A stretch of 64,000 nucleotides of DNA from Aequorivita xiaoshiensis (GTDB lineage Bacteria > Bacteroidota > Bacteroidia > Flavobacteriales > Flavobacteriaceae), in contig NZ_JAIRBB010000001.1 of the NCBI RefSeq assembly GCF_022008395.1, positions 1-64,000 of the forward strand, given 5' to 3'. The translations under genes were made by a program, and so were the position numbers. Of this stretch, positions 18,983-27,306 are shown one piece after another. Position 1 is the stretch's first letter. Each line of letters begins with the position of its first letter. Under the pieces are notes generated by a model. The model worked only from the letters and a program-made list of their open reading frames with translations, was not told the origin of the DNA and did no database searches.

Positions 18983-19366
18983 ATGATTGAAGTAGTTTGC
19001 GCTATCATATTAAAAGATGATAAAATTCTTATCACTCAACGCAGTGAAAAAATGAAATTGCCTTTGAAATGGGAGTTTCCTGGCGGCAAGATAAATAAAG
19101 GAGAAAGTGAAGAAGAAGCTATTATAAGAGAAATTAAAGAAGAATTAAGTATTAAAATAATTCCGCTAAAAAAAATATCTTATAATATCCACGATTATGG
19201 ATCATTCAAAATAAGACTAACAGCTTATTTATGCGATTATATTGCTGGTGAAATTGAACTTTTAGAACATAAAGACTTCAGGCTTGTTGCCTTTGAAGAT
19301 TTGAACGAATATGATATAGCCGATGCAGATATTCCTTTTATTGAGAATTTAAAAACACTTATATAA
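18983..19366 (+). CDS. Nudix (MutT-like) hydrolase
   Basis: 127-residue Nudix hydrolase. The box GGKINKGESEEEAIIREIKEEL (residues 34-55) matches the metal-binding GX5EX7REUXEE pattern. Family members cleave (deoxy)nucleoside triphosphates such as 8-oxo-dGTP, or other nucleoside-diphosphate compounds; the start VVCAIILKDDKILITQRSE resembles MutT-type pyrophosphohydrolases. Its stop codon shares a base with the start of the helicase gene (TAATG), so the two are translationally coupled. Base composition is distinctly more AT-rich than egtBD, as for the helicase, suggesting that both arrived together. Confidence 0.9.
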   Translation: MIEVVCAIILKDDKILITQRSEKMKLPLKWEFPGGKINKGESEEEAIIREIKEELSIKIIPLKKISYNIHDYGSFKIRLTAYLCDYIAGEIELLEHKDFRLVAFEDLNEYDIADADIPFIENLKTLI

Positions 19367-22300
19367 TGAATGAAGGTATTTACGAACAGTTGATAACTAA
19401 GCTTGTCGCTTCCAGACTTCAAAACCTCGAAATAAATAAATATTACATTAAAGATACCTCAATTGATAAAGAAGAAGCTGCACAAGTTTTATCTAAGCAC
19501 CTGAATAGTACAATTAAATATGCGCTATCATTAATTAAGGGTGAAAACGCAATTGAAAATCAAATTAAAATTGCCAATAAAATTATTGGAGTTTTAAAAG
19601 AAGAAATAGACAATGACCTAATTGAAGAAGATCTTGTAAAAGCAGAAGGTCGAATTCTAAAAGCTGTTTTCGAAAAAACTGATGCCCATTTTTCTGATTT
19701 AGAACTACACTTAAAAGAAATAACTCCATATACAAGACTAACCCATAGCGAATTATTTACAGGAGGAAATGTAGGATTGTCTTTAGAAAGTGAATTAAAA
19801 AAAGAGATTTTGTCTTCAAACCGAGTAGATCTACTTGTCTCTTTCATTAAATGGAAAGGAATAATAATTCTTGAAAAAGAACTGAGAGAATTTACAGAAA
19901 GAGGAGGAAGATTAAGAGTTATCACCACTACTTATATGGGTGCTTCAGATTATAAAGCAATTCAATTATTATCAAACCTACCGAATACTGAAGTTAAAAT
20001 TTCATATAATACCGGTAATGAAAGATTACACGCTAAAGCATATTTCTTTTATCGCAATTCAGGATTTCACACAGGTTATATTGGTTCTTCTAATTTTTCA
20101 CGAACTGCATTAACAGATGGGTTAGAATGGAATCTTAAAATAACTACCAAAGAAGTTGGACACATTATTGATAAATTTCAAAAAACATTTGAAGCTTATT
20201 GGCAAAATAATGAATTCGAATTATTTGATGCCAAGATTCATTCTGAAAAATTGATTGAGTCTTTAAGATCTGGAAAATTGCCACATCAAAGTTTTATCAA
20301 TTTAGCCTTTTTCGACTTAAATCCTTATCCTTACCAAAAGGAAATATTGGAAAACTTGGAAGTTGAACGTATTGTTCATAACCGATATAAAAATCTTTTA
20401 GTCGCAGCAACTGGAACTGGAAAAACTGTTATTTCAGCATTTGATTATAAAAGGTTTAAAGAAGAAAATAAATCAGCGAAACTTCTATTTGTAGCCCATC
20501 GAAAAGAGATTTTAGAACAGGCTATATCAACCTTTAAAGGAGTTTTAAAAGATAATAATTTTGGCGAATTATGGGTTGATGGCATGCAACCTTTTAAATT
20601 TGATTTTGTATTCGCATCAGTTCAGACACTAAGAAATAGAATCGAGGAACTTTCTTTAAGTTCAACATTTTATGACTTTATCATTATTGATGAAGTCCAT
20701 CACATTGCTGCTTCAAGTTATCGTCCTATTCTTAATTATTTTAAACCAAAAGTTCTTTTAGGATTGACTGCTACCCCTGAGAGAATGGATAATGAAAATA
20801 TTCTAGAAGACTTTTGTGATAGAATTGCTGCTGAAATTCGTTTACCTGAAGCCTTAAATCGAAAACTTCTTTGTCCCTTTCAATACTTTGGTATTTCAGA
20901 TAGTATAGATTTGTCAAAAGTTAGATGGGAGAATGGAAGATATGTTCCCAGCGAATTGACAAAATTGTATTTGGCAAATGATCGACGTGTAGGTGAAGTG
21001 ATTAGCAATGCAAATAAATATTTAAGAGATATTAATGACGTAAGAGCTCTCGGATTCTGTGTGACTATTGAGCACGCAAAGTATATGGCTGAAAAATTTA
21101 CTTTAGCTAATTTAAAAGCTCATTACCTCACAAGTGAAAACTCAAGAGAAAGGGAAGACCTTAGAAAAAAGTTAAAGAATAAAGAAATAAATTATTTATT
21201 TGTAGTTGATATTTTTAATGAAGGAGTTGATATTCCAGAAATCGATACAGTTTTATTTCTAAGACCTACGGAAAGTTTAACGGTTTTTCTTCAACAACTA
21301 GGTAGAGGACTTAGACTGTCTGAAGGCAAAGAATGTTTAACGGTATTAGATTTTGTAGCTAATGCCAGACCAGAATATAATTTTGAAAATAAATTTAGGG
21401 CGTTAATAGGTAAAACCACAACACCCGTTCAAAAAGAAATTGAAGATAACTTTCCCCATTTACCATTAGGATGCTCAATTGTTCTCGAACAAAAGGCTAA
21501 ACAAAGTATTCTAGATAACATTATTGCGGCCACCACCGTGAATAAAAGACAACTAATTCAAAAGATTCAGAATTTCGAACATCAGACAACTTTACCTCTT
21601 ACACTAGCTAACTTTATAGTATTTAATAATCTTAGCTTACAAACAATATATAAAAGAGGCAGTTGGAAAAGGCTTCTTAATTTAGCAGGAAAACACGAAG
21701 ATTTTGACAGCCACAACGAGAAAGAAATTGTTTCCACTATTTTAAGAAAATGGTTATCGACCAATTCCACTAGTTATTTCGAATTCATATTAAAGTTAGC
21801 TAAAGAGAACTTTAAGCCTGATTTCAGTTTATATAATGAAGTAGAAAATGTCATGCTATTGATGCTGCATTATGACGTTTGGAAAGGTTCTGAAGATTTT
21901 AATTCCATAAAAGATAGTATTGAGGCAATTGGAAAAAATAATGTGTTGGTCAAAGAAATCATTGAAGTCTTGGAGATTCTTCTTAATGAAATTAGTTTTA
22001 AAGAAATAAATATTGAACTACCATACAAGCAACCGTTAAAATTACATTCAAGGTACACTAGAGATCAAATTTTAGCTGCATTTGGATTAAGCACGTTTAT
22101 TAAAAAATCCTCTAATAGAGAAGGTGTAGCTGAGAACAAAAAACTTAATACAGAGATCTTGTTTATAGATCTCATTAAAGCTGAAGAGGACTTCTCCCCT
22201 ACCACGATGTATAATGACTATGCCATTAGTGAAACTTTGTTTCATTGGCAAAGTCAAAATCAAACAAGAGTTGACCATGGTAAGGGCTTAACCTATATCA

Positions 22301-22506
22301 ACCATAAGCAACTCAATAAGAAGATTTTACTTTTTGTTCGTGAAAAAGCTAAAGACGAGTTTGGAAATACCATGGGCTATGTGTTTGTAGGAGAAGGTAA
22401 TATTCAAGATTATTATGGCTCCAAACCTATAAGTATAAATTGGCAATTAAGCGAACCTCTACCTCAATATTTATGGAAAACATCTGCAAAAATGGCTGTT
22501 GGATAA
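19366..22506 (+). CDS. PLD-nuclease / SF2 helicase / DUF3427 protein
   Basis: 1046-residue multidomain protein. An N-terminal phospholipase-D-like nuclease domain spans about 120-285 (ERLHAKAYFF with H222 and K224; GYIGSSNFSRTAL). Then comes an SF2 helicase: Walker A AATGTGKT (347-354), DEVH box (442-445), LTATPER (467-473) and motif VI QQLGRGLRL (643-651). The C-terminal DUF3427 region ends with FHWQSQNQTRVDHGKGLTYI and MGYVFVGEG. The architecture suggests ATP-driven DNA or RNA remodelling plus cleavage. A hand-counted 60-base sample at 20341 has about 27% G+C versus about 45% in egtB. Coupled to the Nudix gene. Function is unproven; defence against foreign DNA or repair are the candidates. 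Confidence 0.92.
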   Translation: MNEGIYEQLITKLVASRLQNLEINKYYIKDTSIDKEEAAQVLSKHLNSTIKYALSLIKGENAIENQIKIANKIIGVLKEEIDNDLIEEDLVKAEGRILKAVFEKTDAHFSDLELHLKEITPYTRLTHSELFTGGNVGLSLESELKKEILSSNRVDLLVSFIKWKGIIILEKELREFTERGGRLRVITTTYMGASDYKAIQLLSNLPNTEVKISYNTGNERLHAKAYFFYRNSGFHTGYIGSSNFSRTALTDGLEWNLKITTKEVGHIIDKFQKTFEAYWQNNEFELFDAKIHSEKLIESLRSGKLPHQSFINLAFFDLNPYPYQKEILENLEVERIVHNRYKNLLVAATGTGKTVISAFDYKRFKEENKSAKLLFVAHRKEILEQAISTFKGVLKDNNFGELWVDGMQPFKFDFVFASVQTLRNRIEELSLSSTFYDFIIIDEVHHIAASSYRPILNYFKPKVLLGLTATPERMDNENILEDFCDRIAAEIRLPEALNRKLLCPFQYFGISDSIDLSKVRWENGRYVPSELTKLYLANDRRVGEVISNANKYLRDINDVRALGFCVTIEHAKYMAEKFTLANLKAHYLTSENSREREDLRKKLKNKEINYLFVVDIFNEGVDIPEIDTVLFLRPTESLTVFLQQLGRGLRLSEGKECLTVLDFVANARPEYNFENKFRALIGKTTTPVQKEIEDNFPHLPLGCSIVLEQKAKQSILDNIIAATTVNKRQLIQKIQNFEHQTTLPLTLANFIVFNNLSLQTIYKRGSWKRLLNLAGKHEDFDSHNEKEIVSTILRKWLSTNSTSYFEFILKLAKENFKPDFSLYNEVENVMLLMLHYDVWKGSEDFNSIKDSIEAIGKNNVLVKEIIEVLEILLNEISFKEINIELPYKQPLKLHSRYTRDQILAAFGLSTFIKKSSNREGVAENKKLNTEILFIDLIKAEEDFSPTTMYNDYAISETLFHWQSQNQTRVDHGKGLTYINHKQLNKKILLFVREKAKDEFGNTMGYVFVGEGNIQDYYGSKPISINWQLSEPLPQYLWKTSAKMAVG

Positions 22507-22681
22507 ATTTTTCCATTTCAAACTTGTAATTTGTATATAAAAACTTAAAACTCAACATAATTAGTTAGGCTTTTAACATAGTTAACTCTCACTCATTTCT
22601 TATCAGTTAAAAGGATGTAATGACGAAAAAAATTAGAGTGAAAATCATTTAAAATTTATCACAAAAACTCACATGCCAGCA

Positions 22682-23455
22682 CTACTCCTCAAAACTCCTA
22701 TATCGTGTAAGAAACACATAAAACGCACCATAGGAAATAAAACCTACAGCAGTAATTGCCATTAACACTTTTCCAAAGCTGGATTGGTTTAAAAATTCAA
22801 AAGCTTCCTGTATTCCTTTAATATTATTGTTCCCAGTGTAGAACCCAGCGTGTAAAAAGAAATAAGCAATAATTCCCACTACAAAAGCGCGTGAGTAAAA
22901 ACCAAACATCCCCAGCCTTCGAATAACTTCTGAATATTTCTTGCCTTCAAGATTAAATTGGTCTAACATTCCTCCCTTAAAAACGCTTATAATTAAAACA
23001 ACAGTTTGTATCGCTAGGATAATTCCAATTCCAACGAAAACAATAGCAAGCGTAGTAGGCTCCAAAAAATCAAGATAGGTACTTTTTACTATTTCATTAT
23101 CCGTAGGAGTAGCCAAGTGATAGAATGCCAAAATTGCTATAAAAACGTAAACCAAACCTGTGATAAACAACCCCATTCGTTGTAATAAGGCATTTTTGGT
23201 AGCGCCTTTCTTTTCAGGATCTTTTATACTTTGTACAAACATCCAAAACGAATAACAAAACAAACCAACACCTAAAAACAACAAGAGAATTTGCCCGAAA
23301 GGTTGCTTTTTTAAAAACGTGAGTGCCTGATTGGTTCCAGAACTTTCGCCTCCCATATTTAATGCCGCCAATAAAGAAAGTATCCCTATAACCAAGTAGA
23401 TGATTCCCTTGGAAACAAAGCCAATAATAGCAAGGGTTTTAAAAGAGTTTTTCAC
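22682..23455 (-). CDS. DUF1206 six-helix membrane protein
   Basis: Integral membrane protein of 257 residues built from three repeats of a two-helix unit, each starting with a FxSKGIIYLVIG- or YxRAFVVGIIAYFFLHAG-like segment, as in the DUF1206 family. Six transmembrane helices are visible. No function has been assigned to the family. It stands alone on the minus strand, convergent with the helicase gene. Part of its 3' coding sequence is duplicated, in decayed form, at about 27065-27196. Confidence 0.87.
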   Translation of the reverse strand: MKNSFKTLAIIGFVSKGIIYLVIGILSLLAALNMGGESSGTNQALTFLKKQPFGQILLLFLGVGLFCYSFWMFVQSIKDPEKKGATKNALLQRMGLFITGLVYVFIAILAFYHLATPTDNEIVKSTYLDFLEPTTLAIVFVGIGIILAIQTVVLIISVFKGGMLDQFNLEGKKYSEVIRRLGMFGFYSRAFVVGIIAYFFLHAGFYTGNNNIKGIQEAFEFLNQSSFGKVLMAITAVGFISYGAFYVFLTRYRSFEE

Positions 23456-23958
23456 AAATTATTTATGGTTTGTTAATTGAGCATTTAAAGGTACGAATTG
23501 TTGTACGATGGATTGAGTTTTTAATTAGTGTTAAAACTTGTGGTAAATAGTGGTGCTATAAACAAATTGCTAAGTTACTAGGTGGTAAATGGTAGAATGT
23601 GGAGGGTTCGTTATAGACAACATATTCTAGATTAATACTGATGGTAGTATTGTAGGGAGGAAGACCTGAGGATATTTGGTCTATATCATGCATTCTTAAC
23701 GATTCACATTTAAATTAATAAAACTTCTCATTAGATTATAACAAATATATAGTACAACTATAAGCGCATTGTTTGTTTTTACGTTGAACCATAGTTTATT
23801 TTTTGTGTTCTCTATTTTTTTTAACTACATCATTCGAATTTAATGGAGTTTCAATTTTCTTAATTTCGATAGCAGTATCAAATAGCCGAAATAGTTGAAA
23901 AAATCCTACTTAACAAGTATTCATTTTGGAAGATAATAATTTTGTTCCTTTTCAATAA
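23456..23958. other. Geneless AT-rich stretch
   Basis: About 500 bases upstream of the DUF1206 gene and behind the T9SS gene. No complete gene or RNA was recognised. A 37-codon minus-strand frame without a start codon (23796-23909, ending KKNREHKK) looks mildly protein-like but cannot be assigned. It may be decayed DNA. Confidence 0.4.
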
Positions 23959-23998
23959 AGAAAAATGCCTGTAGAAAATATATCTATAGGCATTTCTT
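23959..23998 (-). terminator. Intrinsic terminator of T9SS protein gene
   Basis: Stem AAATGCCTGTAGA / TCTATAGGCATTT (one G-T pair), loop of eight bases. Read on the minus strand it is followed by a T-rich run and lies 18 bases past the stop of the secreted Ig-like protein. Confidence 0.8.
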
Positions 23999-24016
23999 CA
24001 ATTTAAAACCCGAAAA

Positions 24017-25069
24017 TTAACGGAGTAGTTTGAAGGTCTTACTTCCATCAGGGGTTTCCACTTTACATAAATAAATTCCCCGCTCCCAGTTTTGGGCTGC
24101 AATGACAATTTGGGAAATATTGCTTTTTTCTGAAACCAATTGTTTTCCAGAAAGGTCAAAAATGGTATACGACAACGGCTTTTGAAGATTGTTGTGCAAT
24201 ACAAATTGAGAGTCGACCGCTAAGGTGTTTTTAAAATAGATACCATTGAGTTCTACGTCTGGCATCGATAAAACAGTGAAAAAGTATGGCATCGATTCGA
24301 TGATACAAGTTTCCTGTTCATTAAATGTTACTGCTACTGTATAATCACCTGTTTCAACTGGGGTATAAGTAAAAGTATTTGCTCCCGTAATTTCTGTGCC
24401 ATTTAAGAACCAGGAATACGCATCGCCATTTTCGGTAGTAAACAAGCTATTTCCCGATTCGGTAATTAAAACCTCTTCGCCGCTTACGGTAAAAATAACT
24501 GGCACTCCACTAGACAACCATTGGTCTGGACATTGTGAATATGAAACCTCTAATAGGTATGAACCCGCTTCAGAGACTTCATAAAAATCTTGAGTTCCTT
24601 CTTGAACAATAACGCCATCTTTGTACCATCTATAATTCTGGGGGCCAGAAAAAGCACTGGTAATAATGGAGGTTTCGCCATAACATAGGTCTCTGTCTAC
24701 ATCGTGTTGTATTGCGGGAGAATTAAAAATCCAGGTATCGAACATTATATTGTTTGAATCCTCAGTACATCCATCGTCAGTCATAGTAACGTAAACATAT
24801 GCAAAGCCAAGATCTCCAGCAGTTATGGTGAGAGTGTTATTTGTTTCCCCTTGAAAATCGTTTGGATTCCCATTGGTAGAAAATTTGTATTTCCATTGAT
24901 AACTATCGTACCCTGAAGGAGCGTTAAAAACGATTATCTGATCTGAACATTGCATTTGATTGCCCCCACTCAAATCGGGATTAGAGGTAATAGTGGTATC
25001 AAAGGTGCATTGGGAATACAGAATGTTTCCGATAAACATGAACACTGTAAGAAGGAGTAATTTTTTCAT
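24017..25069 (-). CDS. Secreted Ig-like protein with T9SS sorting domain
   Basis: 350-residue exported protein. Signal peptide MKKLLLLTVFMFIGNILYSQ; central beta-sandwich repeats of the immunoglobulin/PKD type, with phrases such as YQWKYKFSTNG, YRWYKDGVIVQEG and YSWFLNGTEITGANTFTYTP. The C-terminal sorting domain (YTIFDLSGKQLVSEKSNISQ ... GIYLCKVETPDGSKTFKLLR) directs export by the type IX secretion system. Probably a cell-surface or released binding protein; the ligand is unknown. It lies 121 bases downstream of a membrane TPR-LuxR regulator gene on the same strand, which may control it. Confidence 0.87.
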   Translation of the reverse strand: MKKLLLLTVFMFIGNILYSQCTFDTTITSNPDLSGGNQMQCSDQIIVFNAPSGYDSYQWKYKFSTNGNPNDFQGETNNTLTITAGDLGFAYVYVTMTDDGCTEDSNNIMFDTWIFNSPAIQHDVDRDLCYGETSIITSAFSGPQNYRWYKDGVIVQEGTQDFYEVSEAGSYLLEVSYSQCPDQWLSSGVPVIFTVSGEEVLITESGNSLFTTENGDAYSWFLNGTEITGANTFTYTPVETGDYTVAVTFNEQETCIIESMPYFFTVLSMPDVELNGIYFKNTLAVDSQFVLHNNLQKPLSYTIFDLSGKQLVSEKSNISQIVIAAQNWERGIYLCKVETPDGSKTFKLLR

Positions 25070-25190
25070 AATTTAAAATTTAAATTTTAGACATTTAATG
25101 AAATTCAATATTCCAAGAATTATTGATAAACTAATTACAAAAGCTTTATAAATAGCGTGACGGATTTCGGAAAAAGTGTGACACAATACG

Positions 25191-26828
25191 CTAAAGTGTT
25201 GTAATATAGCTATATAAGACACTGCTATCTTCGAGCCCCATTTTATTGCTAATACGTTCTTTTCGCTTACGAGCCGCTTCAACGGTTATGTTAAAAAGCG
25301 ATGCTATTTCCTTGGTGCTAAGCTCCATATATAAATAGCTAAGGAATCGAATGTCATTGGCGGTTAATTCGGAATGATTATTTCGAAGTTTTGTAAGCAA
25401 CCCGTGATTTACTTCTTCAAAATGTGTAAGGAAACTTTCCCATTCCGAATCCTTTTTCAGTAATTTTTTAAGTTCTTTTATTTTGGTAGACAAAAAGGCA
25501 TTTCGAGAAATTTCAGTCCGATCTGTAAAGCTATTGATTACTTCTTTTATCAATTCATTACGTCCTGATATTTGAAGGGCTTTGGCTGCCAACTTTCTGT
25601 TTCTTTTTTCTATCTCATTTTTAAGACGCTCCTGTTCTAACAGAGCTATTGCTTCTTTTGCATGTAATTGTTTTTCTAATAAAAGAATATCACTTTCTTT
25701 TTTTTGGAGTTCTAATTTTATAAATTCTTTGTTTTGTTGGTTTAATTTTTTGCGTTGCTTATTTTTAATATAGCTATTATAAAGTGCCCAAGCTGTAAGA
25801 CAAATAAGTATAATTGAAATACCCAAAAGGCTATAAAGGGTGATTCGCTCTTGCCTTTGTGATTCCTTACTTTGCTGAAGTTCTCTTCTATAATTGGCTA
25901 CTTCAAATTTTACCCTATTGGCTTCAAACACCCTACCATTTTTTAATTTATGTAGGGAGTCTGTGAGAGCAATAACTGAATCCTTTGCCTTTAATGCCTC
26001 ATTATAGGAACCACCTTTTGAGTATATCCTTGCTAATTTCTGAAATATATCGATACGATTTTTAAGATTAAGAGCAGCATTTAAGGCATCCTTAGCGTAT
26101 GAAATAGCGTTTGCTGTATCTCCCTCATCTCTCGCTATATTTGAAAGCAACATTAATAAAGAAATTCGTTCTTCATTAAAAGAAATATTTTCTAACTCTG
26201 GCAGGATTTCTAGTGCTAATAATCTAGCTTTTTGCAGTTCACCACGCTTATACCAATTCTCTGCTAATGCTATCTCTACCTGAACTGATAAAGCGGGTAT
26301 ATCTTTAACAATTTTTCCTGCTTCGGCGAGATAGCGGGCTGCTTTTTCAATATTACCCCGCTGATTTTCAACTATTCCAAGATTTATTGCATATAATCCC
26401 GTTTTAATTTTTTCATTATTTTCTTTTGCAAGTATATAAGCTTTGGAAAAATTTTCTTCTGCTTTAAGTAAATCGCCTTCCTCAATGTAGAGGAGAGCAA
26501 TATTGTTTAATACAGTCATCTCTTCGTTGCCATCGAGATGTTTAAGCGCTATGGTGTATGCCTCCAAATAATTATCTAATGCCTCTCCATAATCTAACAT
26601 AGAATAATAATTGGCTCCAATATTGTTGATGGCCAAAAATTGTTGTCTATACCATTGATTTTCTTCGGCAACAGAGCGTACTTTTGTCAAAATTTCCAAG
26701 GATAAGGAATAATTTTTATTACTTCTTGCATCTATCCCTTGCCTTAAAAGACTGTCTAGTTGGGTTACATTTTGTGCAAATAAAAAAGGACTTATAAGAA
26801 ATATAAAAAGTTTAAAAAGGGTCCTCAT
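25191..26828 (-). CDS. Membrane TPR protein with LuxR-type DNA-binding domain
   Basis: About 545 residues from the ATG that begins the signal peptide MRTLFKLFIFLISPFLFAQ; an upstream in-frame ATG would add 19 residues that spoil it. Layout: periplasmic tetratricopeptide repeats (about 25-310), one transmembrane helix (LYSLLGISIILICLTAWALY), a coiled coil rich in Lys/Glu/Leu, and a C-terminal LuxR-type helix-turn-helix (LTANDIRFLSYLYMELSTKE, then IASLFNITVEAARKRKERIS). This is the Bacteroidota single-chain sensor type that reads an outside signal and binds DNA from the membrane. The likely target is the adjacent T9SS gene, by proximity only. Confidence 0.88.
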   Translation of the reverse strand: MRTLFKLFIFLISPFLFAQNVTQLDSLLRQGIDARSNKNYSLSLEILTKVRSVAEENQWYRQQFLAINNIGANYYSMLDYGEALDNYLEAYTIALKHLDGNEEMTVLNNIALLYIEEGDLLKAEENFSKAYILAKENNEKIKTGLYAINLGIVENQRGNIEKAARYLAEAGKIVKDIPALSVQVEIALAENWYKRGELQKARLLALEILPELENISFNEERISLLMLLSNIARDEGDTANAISYAKDALNAALNLKNRIDIFQKLARIYSKGGSYNEALKAKDSVIALTDSLHKLKNGRVFEANRVKFEVANYRRELQQSKESQRQERITLYSLLGISIILICLTAWALYNSYIKNKQRKKLNQQNKEFIKLELQKKESDILLLEKQLHAKEAIALLEQERLKNEIEKRNRKLAAKALQISGRNELIKEVINSFTDRTEISRNAFLSTKIKELKKLLKKDSEWESFLTHFEEVNHGLLTKLRNNHSELTANDIRFLSYLYMELSTKEIASLFNITVEAARKRKERISNKMGLEDSSVLYSYITTL

Positions 26829-27064
26829 ATATAAACGAGATTGTGGGGTTATGTTAAATGTTAAAAGGTTAATATGGTATGGCAATTTATCAAAAAGCTT
26901 CAGGAACGATCAAAATAGATGCTTCATTGGAATATAAACAAGAGTGTAAATTTATTTTTGACTGGTTAAAAATATAGAAAATTGATGCTTAAAACTTGAA
27001 GGAGGTTAAGTTATTTTTGGATTATATATCACTTTTAAAAAATCTTCCCTTCCGTTAAGTTTAG

Positions 27065-27196
27065 GTAACAGGTAAACACGCAAAACCCACCTTAAGAAAT
27101 AAAGCCGCTGGCAGTAAATGCCATTAACACATTCCAAAGCTGGATTGGTTTACAAATTCAAAAGTTTCTTGTATTCCTTTAATATTTTTGCTCCCT
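27065..27196 (-). pseudogene. Decayed 3' fragment of a DUF1206 gene copy
   Basis: About 130 bases align base for base with 22706-22834, the C-terminal coding end of the intact DUF1206 gene, in the same orientation; for example CCAAAGCTGGATTGGTTT and GTATTCCTTTAATATT occur in both. Scattered substitutions and small indels destroy the frame, and nothing upstream matches. It is a relic of a partial duplication or of a recombined second copy. The rest of the gap 26829-27306 holds no recognisable gene. Confidence 0.8.
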
Positions 27197-27280
27197 AAAG
27201 CATTTAAACATTTTAAAACACACTGAATTGGATTATTTCCATTTTACAGGAATAATTCCAAATATTAAAAATACTTTTCC

Positions 27281-27288
27281 TACATTTG
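27281..27288 (+). promoter_or_regulatory. Possible -7 box of exonuclease/GIY-YIG gene
   Basis: TACATTTG fits TAnnTTTG and lies 18 bases before the start codon, giving a very short leader. No convincing -33 element was found. Confidence 0.35.
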
Positions 27289-27306
27289 TTTTTCAAGTAA
27301 TTAAAA

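Noticed and set aside
19366-22506. Helicase-PLD protein considered as a Mokosh-type defence protein
   Set aside because: Its helicase is SF2 DEVH with a DUF3427 tail and N-terminal PLD, and is paired with Nudix; as I remember Mokosh, it uses a different helicase class.
23796-23909. 37-codon minus-strand frame ending KKNREHKK
   Set aside because: No start codon, short, no recognisable family; kept only as a note.
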